A DNA stretch of 64,000 nt from Chlorobium sp. (GTDB lineage: Bacteria; Bacteroidota; Chlorobiia; Chlorobiales; Chlorobiaceae). The notes under the pieces were generated by a model. The model was not told where the DNA came from, did no database searches, and saw only the letters and a list, made by a program, of their open reading frames with translations. The DNA lies in NCBI GenBank assembly GCA_028282595.1, contig JANQHQ010000002.1, positions 1-64,000 of the forward strand. The letters run 5' to 3'. A program made the position numbers and the translations under genes. Numbering within the stretch: the first letter of the stretch is position 1; each line of letters starts with the position of its first letter. Of this stretch, positions 34,069 through 42,696 are shown piece by piece.

Positions 34069-34521
34069 ATGGATGATCTGCTTCAGAGGCTCAGGCGTTC
34101 GGGATTGAAGGTGACCCCCCGCCGCAAGGCGATTATCGAGCTGTTTCTGCAAAGGGGCGGTGCGCTCACACCGAGTGACGTATACGACGGTTTGCGGAGC
34201 CGCATGGAGAAATGCGGTCTGCCGGGGGTTTATCGCAATCTCGATACCCTCGAGTCCTGCGGCGTGCTTTTCAGGTTCGTCACCTTCGGTGGCGAAAGGC
34301 GCTACGCGCTCTGCAGTTCGGGTTCGGAGAGCGGCCATCATCACCACATTGTGTGTACGTCTTGTGGAAAGGTGGGGGACGTCACGGATTGTCATTACTG
34401 CGACGGCATGCCTGTCGAGGGCTTCAGGCTTGTCAGCCATATTGTTCAACTGCACGGATTATGCGAAAGATGTGAGGAGAAGGAAAACCGGTTAAAACCA
34501 AAAATCAGGAATAAATCATGA
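34069..34521 (+). CDS. zur: Fur-family metalloregulator, probably Zur
   Basis: 150 residues. Winged helix TPRRKAIIELFLQRGGALTP and GLPGVYRNLDTLESCGVL, then the His-rich metal loop SGSESGHHHHIVCTSCGK. Cysteine pairs CTSC, CHYC and CERC supply a structural zinc site and more. It overlaps znuA by four bases, and zinc uptake genes follow, so zinc-responsive repression of this operon is the simplest reading. An operator palindrome lies just upstream. Confidence 0.85.
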   Translation: MDDLLQRLRRSGLKVTPRRKAIIELFLQRGGALTPSDVYDGLRSRMEKCGLPGVYRNLDTLESCGVLFRFVTFGGERRYALCSSGSESGHHHHIVCTSCGKVGDVTDCHYCDGMPVEGFRLVSHIVQLHGLCERCEEKENRLKPKIRNKS

Positions 34522-35483
34522 CTTACAGTACGAATGTGCAAAAGATGCGGGGAGAGAGAAAACCGGTCACCTTTTTCAACCTGAAAAGCGGGGTGATTTT
34601 TCTTGTGCTTCTGTTTTCAGGCTTTACGCGGCTTTGCGCCGAGGCGCCGGGCCGCAATGCGAACGATGACGGAACAATCACCGTCGTCACCTCGATTCTT
34701 CCGCTCTCGTTCTTCGTCGAGCGGATAGGGGGAGAGCGGGTGAGCGTTTCGGTCATGGTGCCGCCGGGAGGAAACCCCCACACGTACGAACCGACTCCCG
34801 CGCAGATGGTGGCTCTCCGCAAAGCGGGGCTGTTCGTCAAGGTCGGCTCCGGGATCGAGTTCGAACTGGACTGGATGAAGCGATTCATCTCTCTCAACCC
34901 CGGACTGAAGATCTGCGACGCGTCGGAGGGGGTGGTTATGCGGACGATGAGCCCTGGAGAGCACGGCCATCACGACCACGACCATCACGATCACGGTCGG
35001 CTCGATCCCCATTACTGGCTTTCACCCGAAAACGGCAGGCGGATCGCCGTGAACGTCGAGCGGGCACTCGCGACGCTCGACCCGCCTCACGCTGCGGTCT
35101 ACGCCGCGAACCGGAAGCGGCTCGATGCCGAACTCGAAGCGCTTTCTGAGGAAATAGCCGACAAGCTTTCGGCAATGAAACAGCGGTCGTTCATGGTGTT
35201 TCATCCCGCCTGGGGGTACTACGCCGCGGATTTCGGCCTGCAGCAGATTTCGGCCGAGGAGGAAGGCAAGGAACTGACCCCGGCGGCCTTGCGCCGTCTG
35301 GTCGATCTGGCGAAACGCACCGGCATCAGGGTGGTCTTCGTTTCCCCCCGCTTCAATACCCTGCAGGCCGAAACCATCGCCCGGGAGATCGGTGGGGTCA
35401 CGGAGCCCATCGATCCGCTTTCGGACGACTATATCGACAATCTTCGCCGGGCGACCGACGCCTTTGTGAGAAGTTCGCAATGA
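34518..35483 (+). CDS. znuA: Zinc ABC transporter, substrate-binding protein
   Basis: 321 residues with an N-terminal signal region (SGVIFLVLLFSGFTRLCAEA). Zinc-ligand histidines: GNPHTYEPTPAQM, the His/Asp-rich loop EHGHHDHDHHDHG, DPHYWLSPEN, and VFHPAWGYYAADFGL. The His-rich loop is the mark of ZnuA over manganese-binding relatives. It delivers periplasmic zinc to ZnuB/ZnuC. Translation is coupled to both neighbours through ATGA overlaps. Confidence 0.94.
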   Translation: MTYSTNVQKMRGERKPVTFFNLKSGVIFLVLLFSGFTRLCAEAPGRNANDDGTITVVTSILPLSFFVERIGGERVSVSVMVPPGGNPHTYEPTPAQMVALRKAGLFVKVGSGIEFELDWMKRFISLNPGLKICDASEGVVMRTMSPGEHGHHDHDHHDHGRLDPHYWLSPENGRRIAVNVERALATLDPPHAAVYAANRKRLDAELEALSEEIADKLSAMKQRSFMVFHPAWGYYAADFGLQQISAEEEGKELTPAALRRLVDLAKRTGIRVVFVSPRFNTLQAETIAREIGGVTEPIDPLSDDYIDNLRRATDAFVRSSQ

Positions 35484-36241
35484 AAAAAGAGGTCGTCACT
35501 CTCAGCGACCTGTCCGTGGAGGCGGGCGGTACGGTAATCCTCGACGGGCTTTCGATGTCCGTCTGCGAAGGGGATTACCTCGGGATCATCGGCCCGAACG
35601 GGGCCGGAAAGACAACCCTTCTGCGCGTCATTCTCGGGTTGCAGAAGCCGACTTCCGGCAGTGTCAGGGTTTTCGGCGCCGACCCGGCGTCGGTGCGCCG
35701 GCGCATCGGCTACGTGCCCCAGAGGCTTTTTTTCGACCGGGATTTTCCGGTGACGGTTTTCGAGACGGTACTCATGGGCCGTCTGGCGGTGAAGGGAATG
35801 CTGGCGCGTTACAACCGGAACGACCGCGAGATCGCTCTCGGAGCGCTGGAAACCGCCGGAATCGGAGGGTTGAAGGAGCGGCGTGTCGGAGCCCTTTCCG
35901 GAGGCGAAATCCAGCGCATGCTGATCGCCCGTGCTCTTGCCGGCGATCCCGAGCTGCTGCTGCTCGACGAGCCGACGGCGAGCGTCGATCCCGGCATGAA
36001 GACCTCTATCTACGATCTGCTCGACACCCTCAGAAAATCCATGACCGTCATTCTGGTGACGCACGATACCGGCACCATCACCAGCCATGTCTCCCAGGTC
36101 GCCTGCCTCAACCGCGGGATACACCTGCATGAGGAGGGGGAGATAAGTTCGGCCGAAATGTCGCACATGTACCCCTATCCCGTCGATGTGCTCGTGCATG
36201 AGCCGCCTAAGAAAATCCTTCGCAGACACCGGAAGCCGTGA
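35480..36241 (+). CDS. znuC: Zinc ABC transporter, ATPase
   Basis: 253 residues. Walker A GPNGAGKTTLLR, Q-loop YVPQRLFFDR, ABC signature LSGGEIQRMLIARAL, Walker B LLLLDEPTASVD and switch His in VTHDTGTI. It energises import through ZnuB. It overlaps znuA by four bases. Confidence 0.94.
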   Translation: MKKEVVTLSDLSVEAGGTVILDGLSMSVCEGDYLGIIGPNGAGKTTLLRVILGLQKPTSGSVRVFGADPASVRRRIGYVPQRLFFDRDFPVTVFETVLMGRLAVKGMLARYNRNDREIALGALETAGIGGLKERRVGALSGGEIQRMLIARALAGDPELLLLDEPTASVDPGMKTSIYDLLDTLRKSMTVILVTHDTGTITSHVSQVACLNRGIHLHEEGEISSAEMSHMYPYPVDVLVHEPPKKILRRHRKP

Positions 36242-37047
36242 TGGAAATTTTCAGCTACGAGTTCATGCAGAACGCCGTTGCGGCCGCTCTGCTCGCAAGT
36301 GTCGCCTGCGGGATCATCGGCACCTACGTGGTCGTCAAGAGGATCGGGTTCATCAGCGGGGGTATCGCGCACGCCGCCTTCGGCGGAATCGGCCTGGGAT
36401 ACTATCTCGGGATAAGCCCCCTTCTGGGACTGATTCCTTTCAGTCTCCTGTCGGCTCTGGGAATCGGGCTGCTCGGCAAAAAAGCGAAAGTGGCCGAGGA
36501 TACGGCTATCGGAGCCTTCTGGGCTGCGGGCATGGCGCTCGGGGTGCTGTTCATAAGCCTCACCCCCGGATACGCCCCCAACCTCTTCAGCTACCTTTTC
36601 GGCAATATTCTCACCGTTCCGCGCACCGATCTCTACATGATGGCTGCGCTCGACGCGCTCATCGTCGCGGTCGTCTTCGCCTTCTACAAGGAGTTTCTCG
36701 CCGTCTCCTTCGACGAAGAGTATGCCGAGGTTTCCGGGCTGAATACCATGGCGCTCTACCTCCTTCAACTCGCCCTGATCGCGCTCACGGTGGTGATTCT
36801 CGTGCGGGTCGTCGGCATCGTCATGGTTATAGCGCTGTTGACCATTCCTCCCGCTATCGCGAGGAAGTTCAGCCGGAACCTCCGTTCCATGATGGTGCTT
36901 TCGGGTGTCCTCTCGGCGATTTTCACTCTTACGGGCCTCTGGCTCTCCTACCTCTTCGATACGGCGTCCGGCGCAACCATCATTCTCGTCGCCGCTCTCG
37001 CCTTCACGGTCGTGCACCTCGTTTTCGCCGTGACCGGCAGGGAGTGA
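36241..37047 (+). CDS. znuB: Zinc ABC transporter, permease
   Basis: 268 residues from the ATG at 36241, which overlaps the znuC stop by one base; a GTG at 36238 is also possible. Polytopic, with about eight hydrophobic segments and the family strings VVKRIGFISGGIAHAAFGGI and VVGIVMVIALLTIPPAIA. It forms the membrane channel of the ZnuABC importer and is the last gene of the operon. Confidence 0.93.
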   Translation: MEIFSYEFMQNAVAAALLASVACGIIGTYVVVKRIGFISGGIAHAAFGGIGLGYYLGISPLLGLIPFSLLSALGIGLLGKKAKVAEDTAIGAFWAAGMALGVLFISLTPGYAPNLFSYLFGNILTVPRTDLYMMAALDALIVAVVFAFYKEFLAVSFDEEYAEVSGLNTMALYLLQLALIALTVVILVRVVGIVMVIALLTIPPAIARKFSRNLRSMMVLSGVLSAIFTLTGLWLSYLFDTASGATIILVAALAFTVVHLVFAVTGRE

Positions 37048-37154
37048 CCTGCGCCAAACGGGATGGCGTGTTTTTTGTGCATTATTTTTGAACATAGCGC
37101 CGAAATGTGCATATTTTTCACTGGACGTAACGGAGGATATCAATCACTGATCCT

Positions 37155-38492
37155 ATGCCCAATCCTGACCGGCCCGACGGGTCTCTCTCTCGAAGAGAGG
37201 CGGGTTATCTGTATTCCACAAGAGATTACCGTATTCCGGAAATCCATATCGGGCTGGAGCCGATCCGTTCCTTCAAGGATCTCTTCCACCTCAAGGCGCT
37301 GACGAGAACCATCCGCTCTCCGATCGTCAGGAACATCTTCGCCGCGAGGGTTATCAACCTTCGTTCCATCGAATCTCTCAAAAACGCCCGCCGCTCTCTC
37401 GAGGATGTCTATTTCAGGGACTACGAGACCAGCATGATCCGTCTCGACAACATGCGCGCCATCGAGGTCGATCTTTCCTACGAAATCAGGGAGCTCAAGA
37501 AGGATACCTACTACCTCGAGCACGGGGAGGATTACTTTTTCGACTATATCGGAAAGCTCTACAACAATTTCGATCAGTACGTCATCAAGGGGCTCGACTT
37601 TCTCGACGGGCTCGCCTTCAACTGTTTTATCACCGACCGGGACGGGACGACGAACAACTACTGCGGCCACTATCGTTCATCGATACAGCCGATCTACAAC
37701 GCCGTGTTCCTTTCCCGTTTCGCCTCGATCTGCACCGAAAACCCGATCTTCATCACCTCCGCGCCGCTGAAGGATTTCGGTATCGTCGACGTATCGGTCA
37801 ATCCCGAGAGCGTTTTCATCTATGCCGGTTCCAAAGGGCGGGAGTTCCTCGACCTCGATCAGCAGGAGCACCGGGCGTTCATCGATCCGCTCAAGCAGTC
37901 GATGCTCGACGAGCTCAGCCGAAGGGTGTGCAGCCTGGAAAAGGATCCCGATTTCGAAAAGTTTTTTTATGTCGGCTCGGGGCTTCAGCTCAAGTTCGGG
38001 CAGTTGACGATCGCCAGGCAGGACGTTTCGAACTCCATTCCGGAGGACGAATCCTTGGCTCTTCTGGAGAGCGTGAGCGGCATTGTCCGGGAGCTCGATC
38101 CCGACGGGTCGGTCTTCAGGGTCAACGACACCGGAAGGGATGTCGAGGTGATCGTGACGGTCAACGGCGACAACGGTTTGAAAGATTTCGACAAGGGCGA
38201 CGGGCTGAAATACATCGACAGCCGTCTCGGCCTCGATCTCGAAAGGGGACCCCACCTGGTCTGCGGCGATACGGCTTCGGATATCCCCATGCTGAAGGCT
38301 GTTCAGGAGTATACCGACGATGTCTACGCCATCTTTGTAACCAGGGATCCCGAGCTCGTCAGAAAAGTGACGAATATCTGCTCGAACACGCTGATCGTGC
38401 CGAGCCCCGATATTCTGCTCACCATCCTCGGTATCTCGGCGTTATCCGCACGGCGCAACAGTGGAAAGAGGGCCTGCGGGATCTTTCTCTGA
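37155..38492 (+). CDS. HAD-superfamily sugar-phosphate phosphatase-like protein
   Basis: 445 residues, soluble. HAD motif I is FITDRDGTTNNYCG (nucleophile Asp and second Asp), and motifs III/IV lie in FDKGDGLKYIDSRL and PHLVCGDTASDIPMLKAV. The C-terminal layout (cap after motif I, then KGDGLKY and GDTASDIPML) recalls trehalose-6-phosphate or sucrose-phosphate phosphatases. A roughly 150-residue N-terminal region (VRNIFAARVINLRSIESLKN) precedes the HAD domain and is unfamiliar. It may make a compatible solute. It lies 107 bases after znuB and converges with the antiporter gene. Confidence 0.7.
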   Translation: MPNPDRPDGSLSRREAGYLYSTRDYRIPEIHIGLEPIRSFKDLFHLKALTRTIRSPIVRNIFAARVINLRSIESLKNARRSLEDVYFRDYETSMIRLDNMRAIEVDLSYEIRELKKDTYYLEHGEDYFFDYIGKLYNNFDQYVIKGLDFLDGLAFNCFITDRDGTTNNYCGHYRSSIQPIYNAVFLSRFASICTENPIFITSAPLKDFGIVDVSVNPESVFIYAGSKGREFLDLDQQEHRAFIDPLKQSMLDELSRRVCSLEKDPDFEKFFYVGSGLQLKFGQLTIARQDVSNSIPEDESLALLESVSGIVRELDPDGSVFRVNDTGRDVEVIVTVNGDNGLKDFDKGDGLKYIDSRLGLDLERGPHLVCGDTASDIPMLKAVQEYTDDVYAIFVTRDPELVRKVTNICSNTLIVPSPDILLTILGISALSARRNSGKRACGIFL

Positions 38493-38501
38493 AGGGGGCT
38501 T

Positions 38502-39509
38502 CTACGCCTGCCGGAACATCATCCAGTAAAACACAAAATAGCCGGCGAGGAGCGTGAGGCCCGCAATGCGCCCTATGGTGTTTCTGTGGTAACTGAGCGG
38601 GAAGAGCACAAGTCCGAAACCGATCATCGTCAGATACTCCGCGTGCGGGAAACGGGGGAGAGTTTCCCCTCCGAGCGCCGGTTCGAGAACGGCGAGCGGT
38701 TTGATGAGGCCGATGCCGCCCAGCACGAACAGGATATTGAAAACGTTGCTGCCGATGATGTTGCCGACGGATATCTCGCTCTCCTTTTTGAAGGCGGCGA
38801 CAAGCGAGGTCGCAAGCTCCGGCAGTGAAGTGCCGAGGGCGACGATCGACAGGCCGATGTAGAGTTTCGGAATCCCGAACTGTTCGGCGACCCACACCGA
38901 GCTTTTGACGAACGACCACGCCCCCCCCGAGAGCAGGATGCTGCCGGTGAGAACGAGAAACACGCCCCGAACGAACGAACGGGCCTGCCCGTCCTCCTGC
39001 TCGACCTCCTCGAACGTTTCCTCGGCCATTTCGGGCATTTTGTAGAGCGCGAAAAGATAGCCCACGAGCAGCACGATCAGAAAGCCACCCTCGGCTCTCG
39101 TGATCACGCCGTCCCAGGAGAGCATGTAGAGCAGCATGCTGACGCCGAACAGGAAGAACAACTGGCTCCTGATGTTCTGGAAAGCGATATGGATGGGGAA
39201 GATAAGCGCGCTGAGGCCGAGGATGAGCCCGATGTTGGTTATGTTGCTGCCGATGATGTTGCCGAGGGAGATCGTCGCGGAGTCTTCGACGACGTTCGCG
39301 AAGAAGCTGACGACGAACTCCGGCATGGACGTTCCGTAGGCGACGACCGTGAGCCCGATAACGAAAGGCTTGATGCCGAAACCGAGTGCGAGCCTGCTGC
39401 CGCCGCTTACCAGCCGGTCTCCTCCGAGGTAGAGCAGGAGAGCGCTGAAGAGGAGCACCACGATATTGCCCGGCAGTCCTATGAGCGTGGTGTAGTCGGG
39501 GAAAAGCAT
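38502..39509 (-). CDS. Calcium/sodium antiporter (CaCA family, YrbG-like)
   Basis: 335 residues from the ATG at 39509; the open frame extends upstream without family features. About ten membrane segments arranged as two inverted repeats, each with an alpha motif: AYGTSMPEFVVSFFA with GNIIGSNITNIGLILG, and ALGTSLPELATSLVAAF with GNIIGSNVFNILFVLG. An acidic cytoplasmic loop (ETFEEVEQEDGQ) separates them. It exchanges calcium for sodium across the inner membrane. Only nine bases separate its stop from that of the convergent HAD gene. Confidence 0.92.
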   Translation of the reverse strand: MLFPDYTTLIGLPGNIVVLLFSALLLYLGGDRLVSGGSRLALGFGIKPFVIGLTVVAYGTSMPEFVVSFFANVVEDSATISLGNIIGSNITNIGLILGLSALIFPIHIAFQNIRSQLFFLFGVSMLLYMLSWDGVITRAEGGFLIVLLVGYLFALYKMPEMAEETFEEVEQEDGQARSFVRGVFLVLTGSILLSGGAWSFVKSSVWVAEQFGIPKLYIGLSIVALGTSLPELATSLVAAFKKESEISVGNIIGSNVFNILFVLGGIGLIKPLAVLEPALGGETLPRFPHAEYLTMIGFGLVLFPLSYHRNTIGRIAGLTLLAGYFVFYWMMFRQA

Positions 39510-39729
39510 GATCGGTGGACGGCTCGTCAGGTTGTCCCGGTGGGGGAAGGAAGGGTGCATTCCAGCCTTCACCGGGGAAATTCGGTTTATATTATACAGT
39601 TTAAAATGATAAATTTTAAGCCGGAATAGACGTTTCGGCCCGCATCTCGTCCAGGGTATCTTTCCGTCGTGCGCGGGATTCCGGAACGGCCGGTTTTCAG
39701 AGGCTCGATAACGGTTTGACAGCACCATT

Positions 39730-39963
39730 ATGAAACCGATAGTGTACTTCATCGGAGCGGCGGCATCGATACTGCTCTCCATATACATGTTTATTTTCGG
39801 GACATGGGCGAACCATGAAACCGTCGCGATTTTCATCGGCCTCTGGGCTCCGACCATTATCTGTCTCGGCATTTTCAACACTCTGCTCGGCATTCACGAC
39901 GAGATGTGCTGCGCGCACAAACGCATCGAGGATCGTCAGACGAAGCAGCAGGGCGAGCGCTGA
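39730..39963 (+). CDS. Small membrane protein of unknown function
   Basis: 77 residues with two hydrophobic segments (IVYFIGAAASILLSIYMFIF and TVAIFIGLWAPTIICLGIF) and a short charged C-terminal tail. No family recognised. It lies 15 bases before crcB on the same strand, so a joint transcript is likely. Confidence 0.6.
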   Translation: MKPIVYFIGAAASILLSIYMFIFGTWANHETVAIFIGLWAPTIICLGIFNTLLGIHDEMCCAHKRIEDRQTKQQGER

Positions 39964-39978
39964 GGGAGCCCGTCTGAC

Positions 39979-40365
39979 ATGCACGAACGGTATGCGGCGT
40001 TGCTCCTTGTCGGGGCGGGGGGATTCGCGGGTGCCGCGGCCCGTTATCTCGTGGCCGTCGCGTTGCCCTTTCTCGGAACGGGTTTCCCGATGGGCACTTT
40101 TGCGGTCAACGTCGCCGGATGCCTGCTGATCGGTTTTCTCAGCGAGCTGTCGATCGCGACTTCCATCGTTTCTCCCGAGATGCGTCTGTTGCTTGCGACG
40201 GGTTTCTGCGGAGGCTTCACCACCTTTTCCTCCTACATGTTCGAAACCGTTTCCCTGTTGCGCGACGGAGAGGTTCTCTACGCCTCACTCTATCTGTTCG
40301 GCAGCGTCGTCGCCGGCCTTCTGGCTCTCCTGCTCGGCATGCTGCTGGCCAGATTGTGGACGTGA
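39979..40365 (+). CDS. crcB: Fluoride ion channel CrcB/FluC
   Basis: 128 residues, four membrane segments. Signature elements: GAGGFAGAAARYLVA, GTFAVNVAGCLLIGFL (pore Asn) and the motif TGFCGGFTTFSSYMFE. It exports toxic fluoride as a dual-topology dimer. DUF190, which often travels with crcB, lies downstream at 40744. No fluoride riboswitch is evident in the short gap upstream. Confidence 0.93.
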   Translation: MHERYAALLLVGAGGFAGAAARYLVAVALPFLGTGFPMGTFAVNVAGCLLIGFLSELSIATSIVSPEMRLLLATGFCGGFTTFSSYMFETVSLLRDGEVLYASLYLFGSVVAGLLALLLGMLLARLWT

Positions 40366-40743
40366 TGTGTTGTTTATCTGTTGATGTGTTGAACCGTTGA
40401 GCTCGAAGAGAGGGTTTTGCCGGCAAGGTGGGGGGGGGGAATCAGTCGGCAGTTGGAAAAAGAGTCGTGACGAGTGACGTCGCGCCGGTTTCGTCGGGCG
40501 CTTGGTGACGACGCCCGGTTGTTATCGGGCTTAGTGACCAGTTGGGGAAAAGATCGATTCCCGATCCCGATAGCGACGGCGAACCCCGGGAGAGTATGTC
40601 AAAAGTGAAAAGTCAAAGGTCAAAATTAGAGCGTTTGGCAAAAATGTAGGGGTGTGCCCCCGTGCATGCTTGTCGAGGGGCTTCGTTGATGAAACCGCAG
40701 GGGCGAAAAATCTTTCGCCCGTCTTCGTAGGGCGGCCCGGGAG
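40366..40743. repeat. Intergenic region with three dispersed repeats
   Basis: No gene. It holds TTG-rich TCAAC-type repeats (40366-40400), GTGAAAAGTCAAAGGTCAAA (40605-40624), and copy 2 of the palindromic element GGGCGAAA-AATC-TTTCGCCC (40701-40720), whose 21-base sequence is the reverse complement of 118-138. Confidence 0.6.
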
Positions 40744-41130
40744 ATGATCCGAAACAACGACAACATAACAGAGTATATGGCGATGCAGTTCGAACACAGG
40801 CAGCGTCTCCGCATCTATACGGGAGAACAGGCGAAATATCGTCATCGTCCGCTCTACGAGGTTGTGGTTGCCCGCGCACAGGAGTGCGGACTCGCCGGTG
40901 CGACCGTTTTCAGGGGCATTCTTTCCTTCGGTGTGAGCGGCAAGGTGCACACTTCGAAGATTCTCGAACTCTCACCGGACCTTCCGGTCGTGATAGAAAT
41001 CATGGATGAAGGCCGCAGGATCGAGGAGTTTCTGCAGGTGCTGGAATCGCTGGTGAAGGACGCCGGGGCTCATGTTCATGTGACTATGGAGGAGGTTCGT
41101 TCGGCGGTCATTGCCTCACCGAAAAGCTGA
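40744..41130 (+). CDS. DUF190 family protein
   Basis: 128 residues with an ATG at 40744 right behind GGGAG; ATGs at 40777 and 40783 (MQFEHRQRLRIYTGEQ) may be the true start. Family landmarks: LRIYTGEQAKYRHRPLYEVV, GLAGATVFRGILSFG and LPVVIEIMDEGRRIEEFL. The fold is ferredoxin/PII-like and the function unknown. DUF190 genes recur beside crcB fluoride channels, as here across a 378-base gap, which suggests a role in ion homeostasis. Confidence 0.85.
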   Translation: MIRNNDNITEYMAMQFEHRQRLRIYTGEQAKYRHRPLYEVVVARAQECGLAGATVFRGILSFGVSGKVHTSKILELSPDLPVVIEIMDEGRRIEEFLQVLESLVKDAGAHVHVTMEEVRSAVIASPKS

Positions 41131-41150
41131 ATCCCTGTAGTCGCGGCACA

Positions 41151-41190
41151 GACAAAAAAAGCGGGAATCGTTCCGGACGATTCCCGCTTT
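41151..41190 (-). terminator. Strong terminator of hemL
   Basis: AAAGCGGGAATCG (41158-41170) pairs with CGATTCCCGCTTT (41178-41190) around a 7-nt loop. On the minus strand it ends with seven T, matching the convergent hemL; it also has T on the plus side. Confidence 0.92.
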
Positions 41191-41213
41191 GCGTTCCATG
41201 CCTGGGCAGGGGT

Positions 41214-42509
41214 TCAGGCTTCGGCCGCCTGCAGTGCGACGTAGTTGGCCTTGACGGTTTTTTCAAGGTCGTCGTCGGTCATGACGGTGCTGGTGAACAT
41301 CGCCTCGAACTGGGATGGTGCGAGGTAGATGCCCTGGTCGAGCATTGCGTGGAAGTATTTACCGTATTTCTTGAGGTCGGAGGTGACTGCGGTATCGTAG
41401 TCGGTGACCGTGGTGTCGGTAAAGAAGAGGCACGCCATGGACCCCATCCGGTTCTGGGTGTAGTTCAGGCCGAGCTTCTGCAGGTTGTCGCGGAAACCCT
41501 CTTCGAGGAACGCGGCTTTTCTTTCGAGTTCCGGATACGGGTTCTCGTCGCGTAGGATCTTCAGGGTTTCGAGACCCGCGGTCAGCGCCAGCGGATTGCC
41601 TGAGAGCGTGCCGGCCTGGTAGACGTCGCCGAGAGGGGCGATTCTTTCCATGATTTCGCGTTTTCCGCCGAACGCTCCGACCGGCAGGCCGCCGCCGATG
41701 ATCTTGCCCATGGTGGTAAGGTCCGGATTGATGCCGTAGCGTTCCTGCGCTCCACCGAGAGCTACGCGAAATCCGCACATGACCTCGTCGAAAATCAGCA
41801 CGATGCCCTCTTCGGTACAGAGGTCGCGCAGCGCCTGGAGAAATTCTGGGTTGGCGGGGATGACGCCGGTGTTGCCGGCTACGGGCTCGATGATGATCGC
41901 GGCCACGTTGCCTCTGTTTTCATTGACCAGCAGCCTGACCGACTCGATGTCGTTGTATCTGGCGTTGAGCGTGTCGTTGGCCGTGCCTTTGGTGACGCCG
42001 GGGCTGTCGGGAGCGCCGAGCGTAAGAGCGCCCGAGCCCGCCTTGATGAGGAAACTGTCGCCGTGGCCGTGGTAGCACCCTTCGAATTTAATGATCTTGT
42101 CTCGGCCGGTGTAACCTCTTGCGAGGCGGACGGCTGACATGGTCGCCTCGGTGCCGCTGTTGACCATGCGGACCATTTCGATCGACGGGACGACCTGGGT
42201 CAGCAACTCGGCGATTTCGATCTCCATTTCGATCGGTGTGCCGAAGCTGGTGCCGATTTTCGTCAGGGTGTTTTCGAGCGCCGCCGTGATTTTCGGATGC
42301 ATGCTTCCCAGGATGAACGGTCCCCAGGAACCGACGTAATCGAGGTAGTTGTTGCCGTCGACATCGGTCATGTAGGCGCCCTGTCCCCTGGCCATGTAGA
42401 GCGGGGTTCCGCCGACTGATTTGAAAGCTCGTACCGGGGAGTTTACGCCGCCGGGAATGAACTGCTTTGCTTTCTCGAACAGTTCTGCTGATTTGGTTAA
42501 CTGAGGCAT
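41214..42509 (-). CDS. hemL: Glutamate-1-semialdehyde 2,1-aminomutase
   Basis: 431 residues from the ATG at 42509 (MPQLTKSAELFEKAKQF). PLP lysine lies in TTMGKIIGGGLPVGAFGG, with LIFDEVMCGFRVALGG and IKFEGCYHGHGDSFLIKAGS as further landmarks, and the product-specific GGVNSPVRAFKSVGG at the N-terminus. It makes 5-aminolevulinate by the C5 route, the entry to heme and bacteriochlorophyll; heavy use is expected in a phototroph. Confidence 0.96.
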   Translation of the reverse strand: MPQLTKSAELFEKAKQFIPGGVNSPVRAFKSVGGTPLYMARGQGAYMTDVDGNNYLDYVGSWGPFILGSMHPKITAALENTLTKIGTSFGTPIEMEIEIAELLTQVVPSIEMVRMVNSGTEATMSAVRLARGYTGRDKIIKFEGCYHGHGDSFLIKAGSGALTLGAPDSPGVTKGTANDTLNARYNDIESVRLLVNENRGNVAAIIIEPVAGNTGVIPANPEFLQALRDLCTEEGIVLIFDEVMCGFRVALGGAQERYGINPDLTTMGKIIGGGLPVGAFGGKREIMERIAPLGDVYQAGTLSGNPLALTAGLETLKILRDENPYPELERKAAFLEEGFRDNLQKLGLNYTQNRMGSMACLFFTDTTVTDYDTAVTSDLKKYGKYFHAMLDQGIYLAPSQFEAMFTSTVMTDDDLEKTVKANYVALQAAEA

Positions 42510-42696
42510 ATTCACCGATTCGGTTAGAGATTGACTGAAGATACGATGCATGAAAACGAACTACCAAGATAGAAATACTCGCCGAGATATGAAAGGCGGG
42601 AAAGGGCGGCAAGGGGGGATTGCGGTTGTTGAACTGTTGAATTGTTGATGTGTTTGAAGAGGGACCCGCCGGCTCCGCGGCTGTTTTTTTGACTTT

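Noticed and set aside
39979..40365. Fluoride riboswitch controlling crcB
   Set aside because: The gap before crcB is 15 bases, and the region before the small membrane protein gene shows no recognisable fluoride aptamer.
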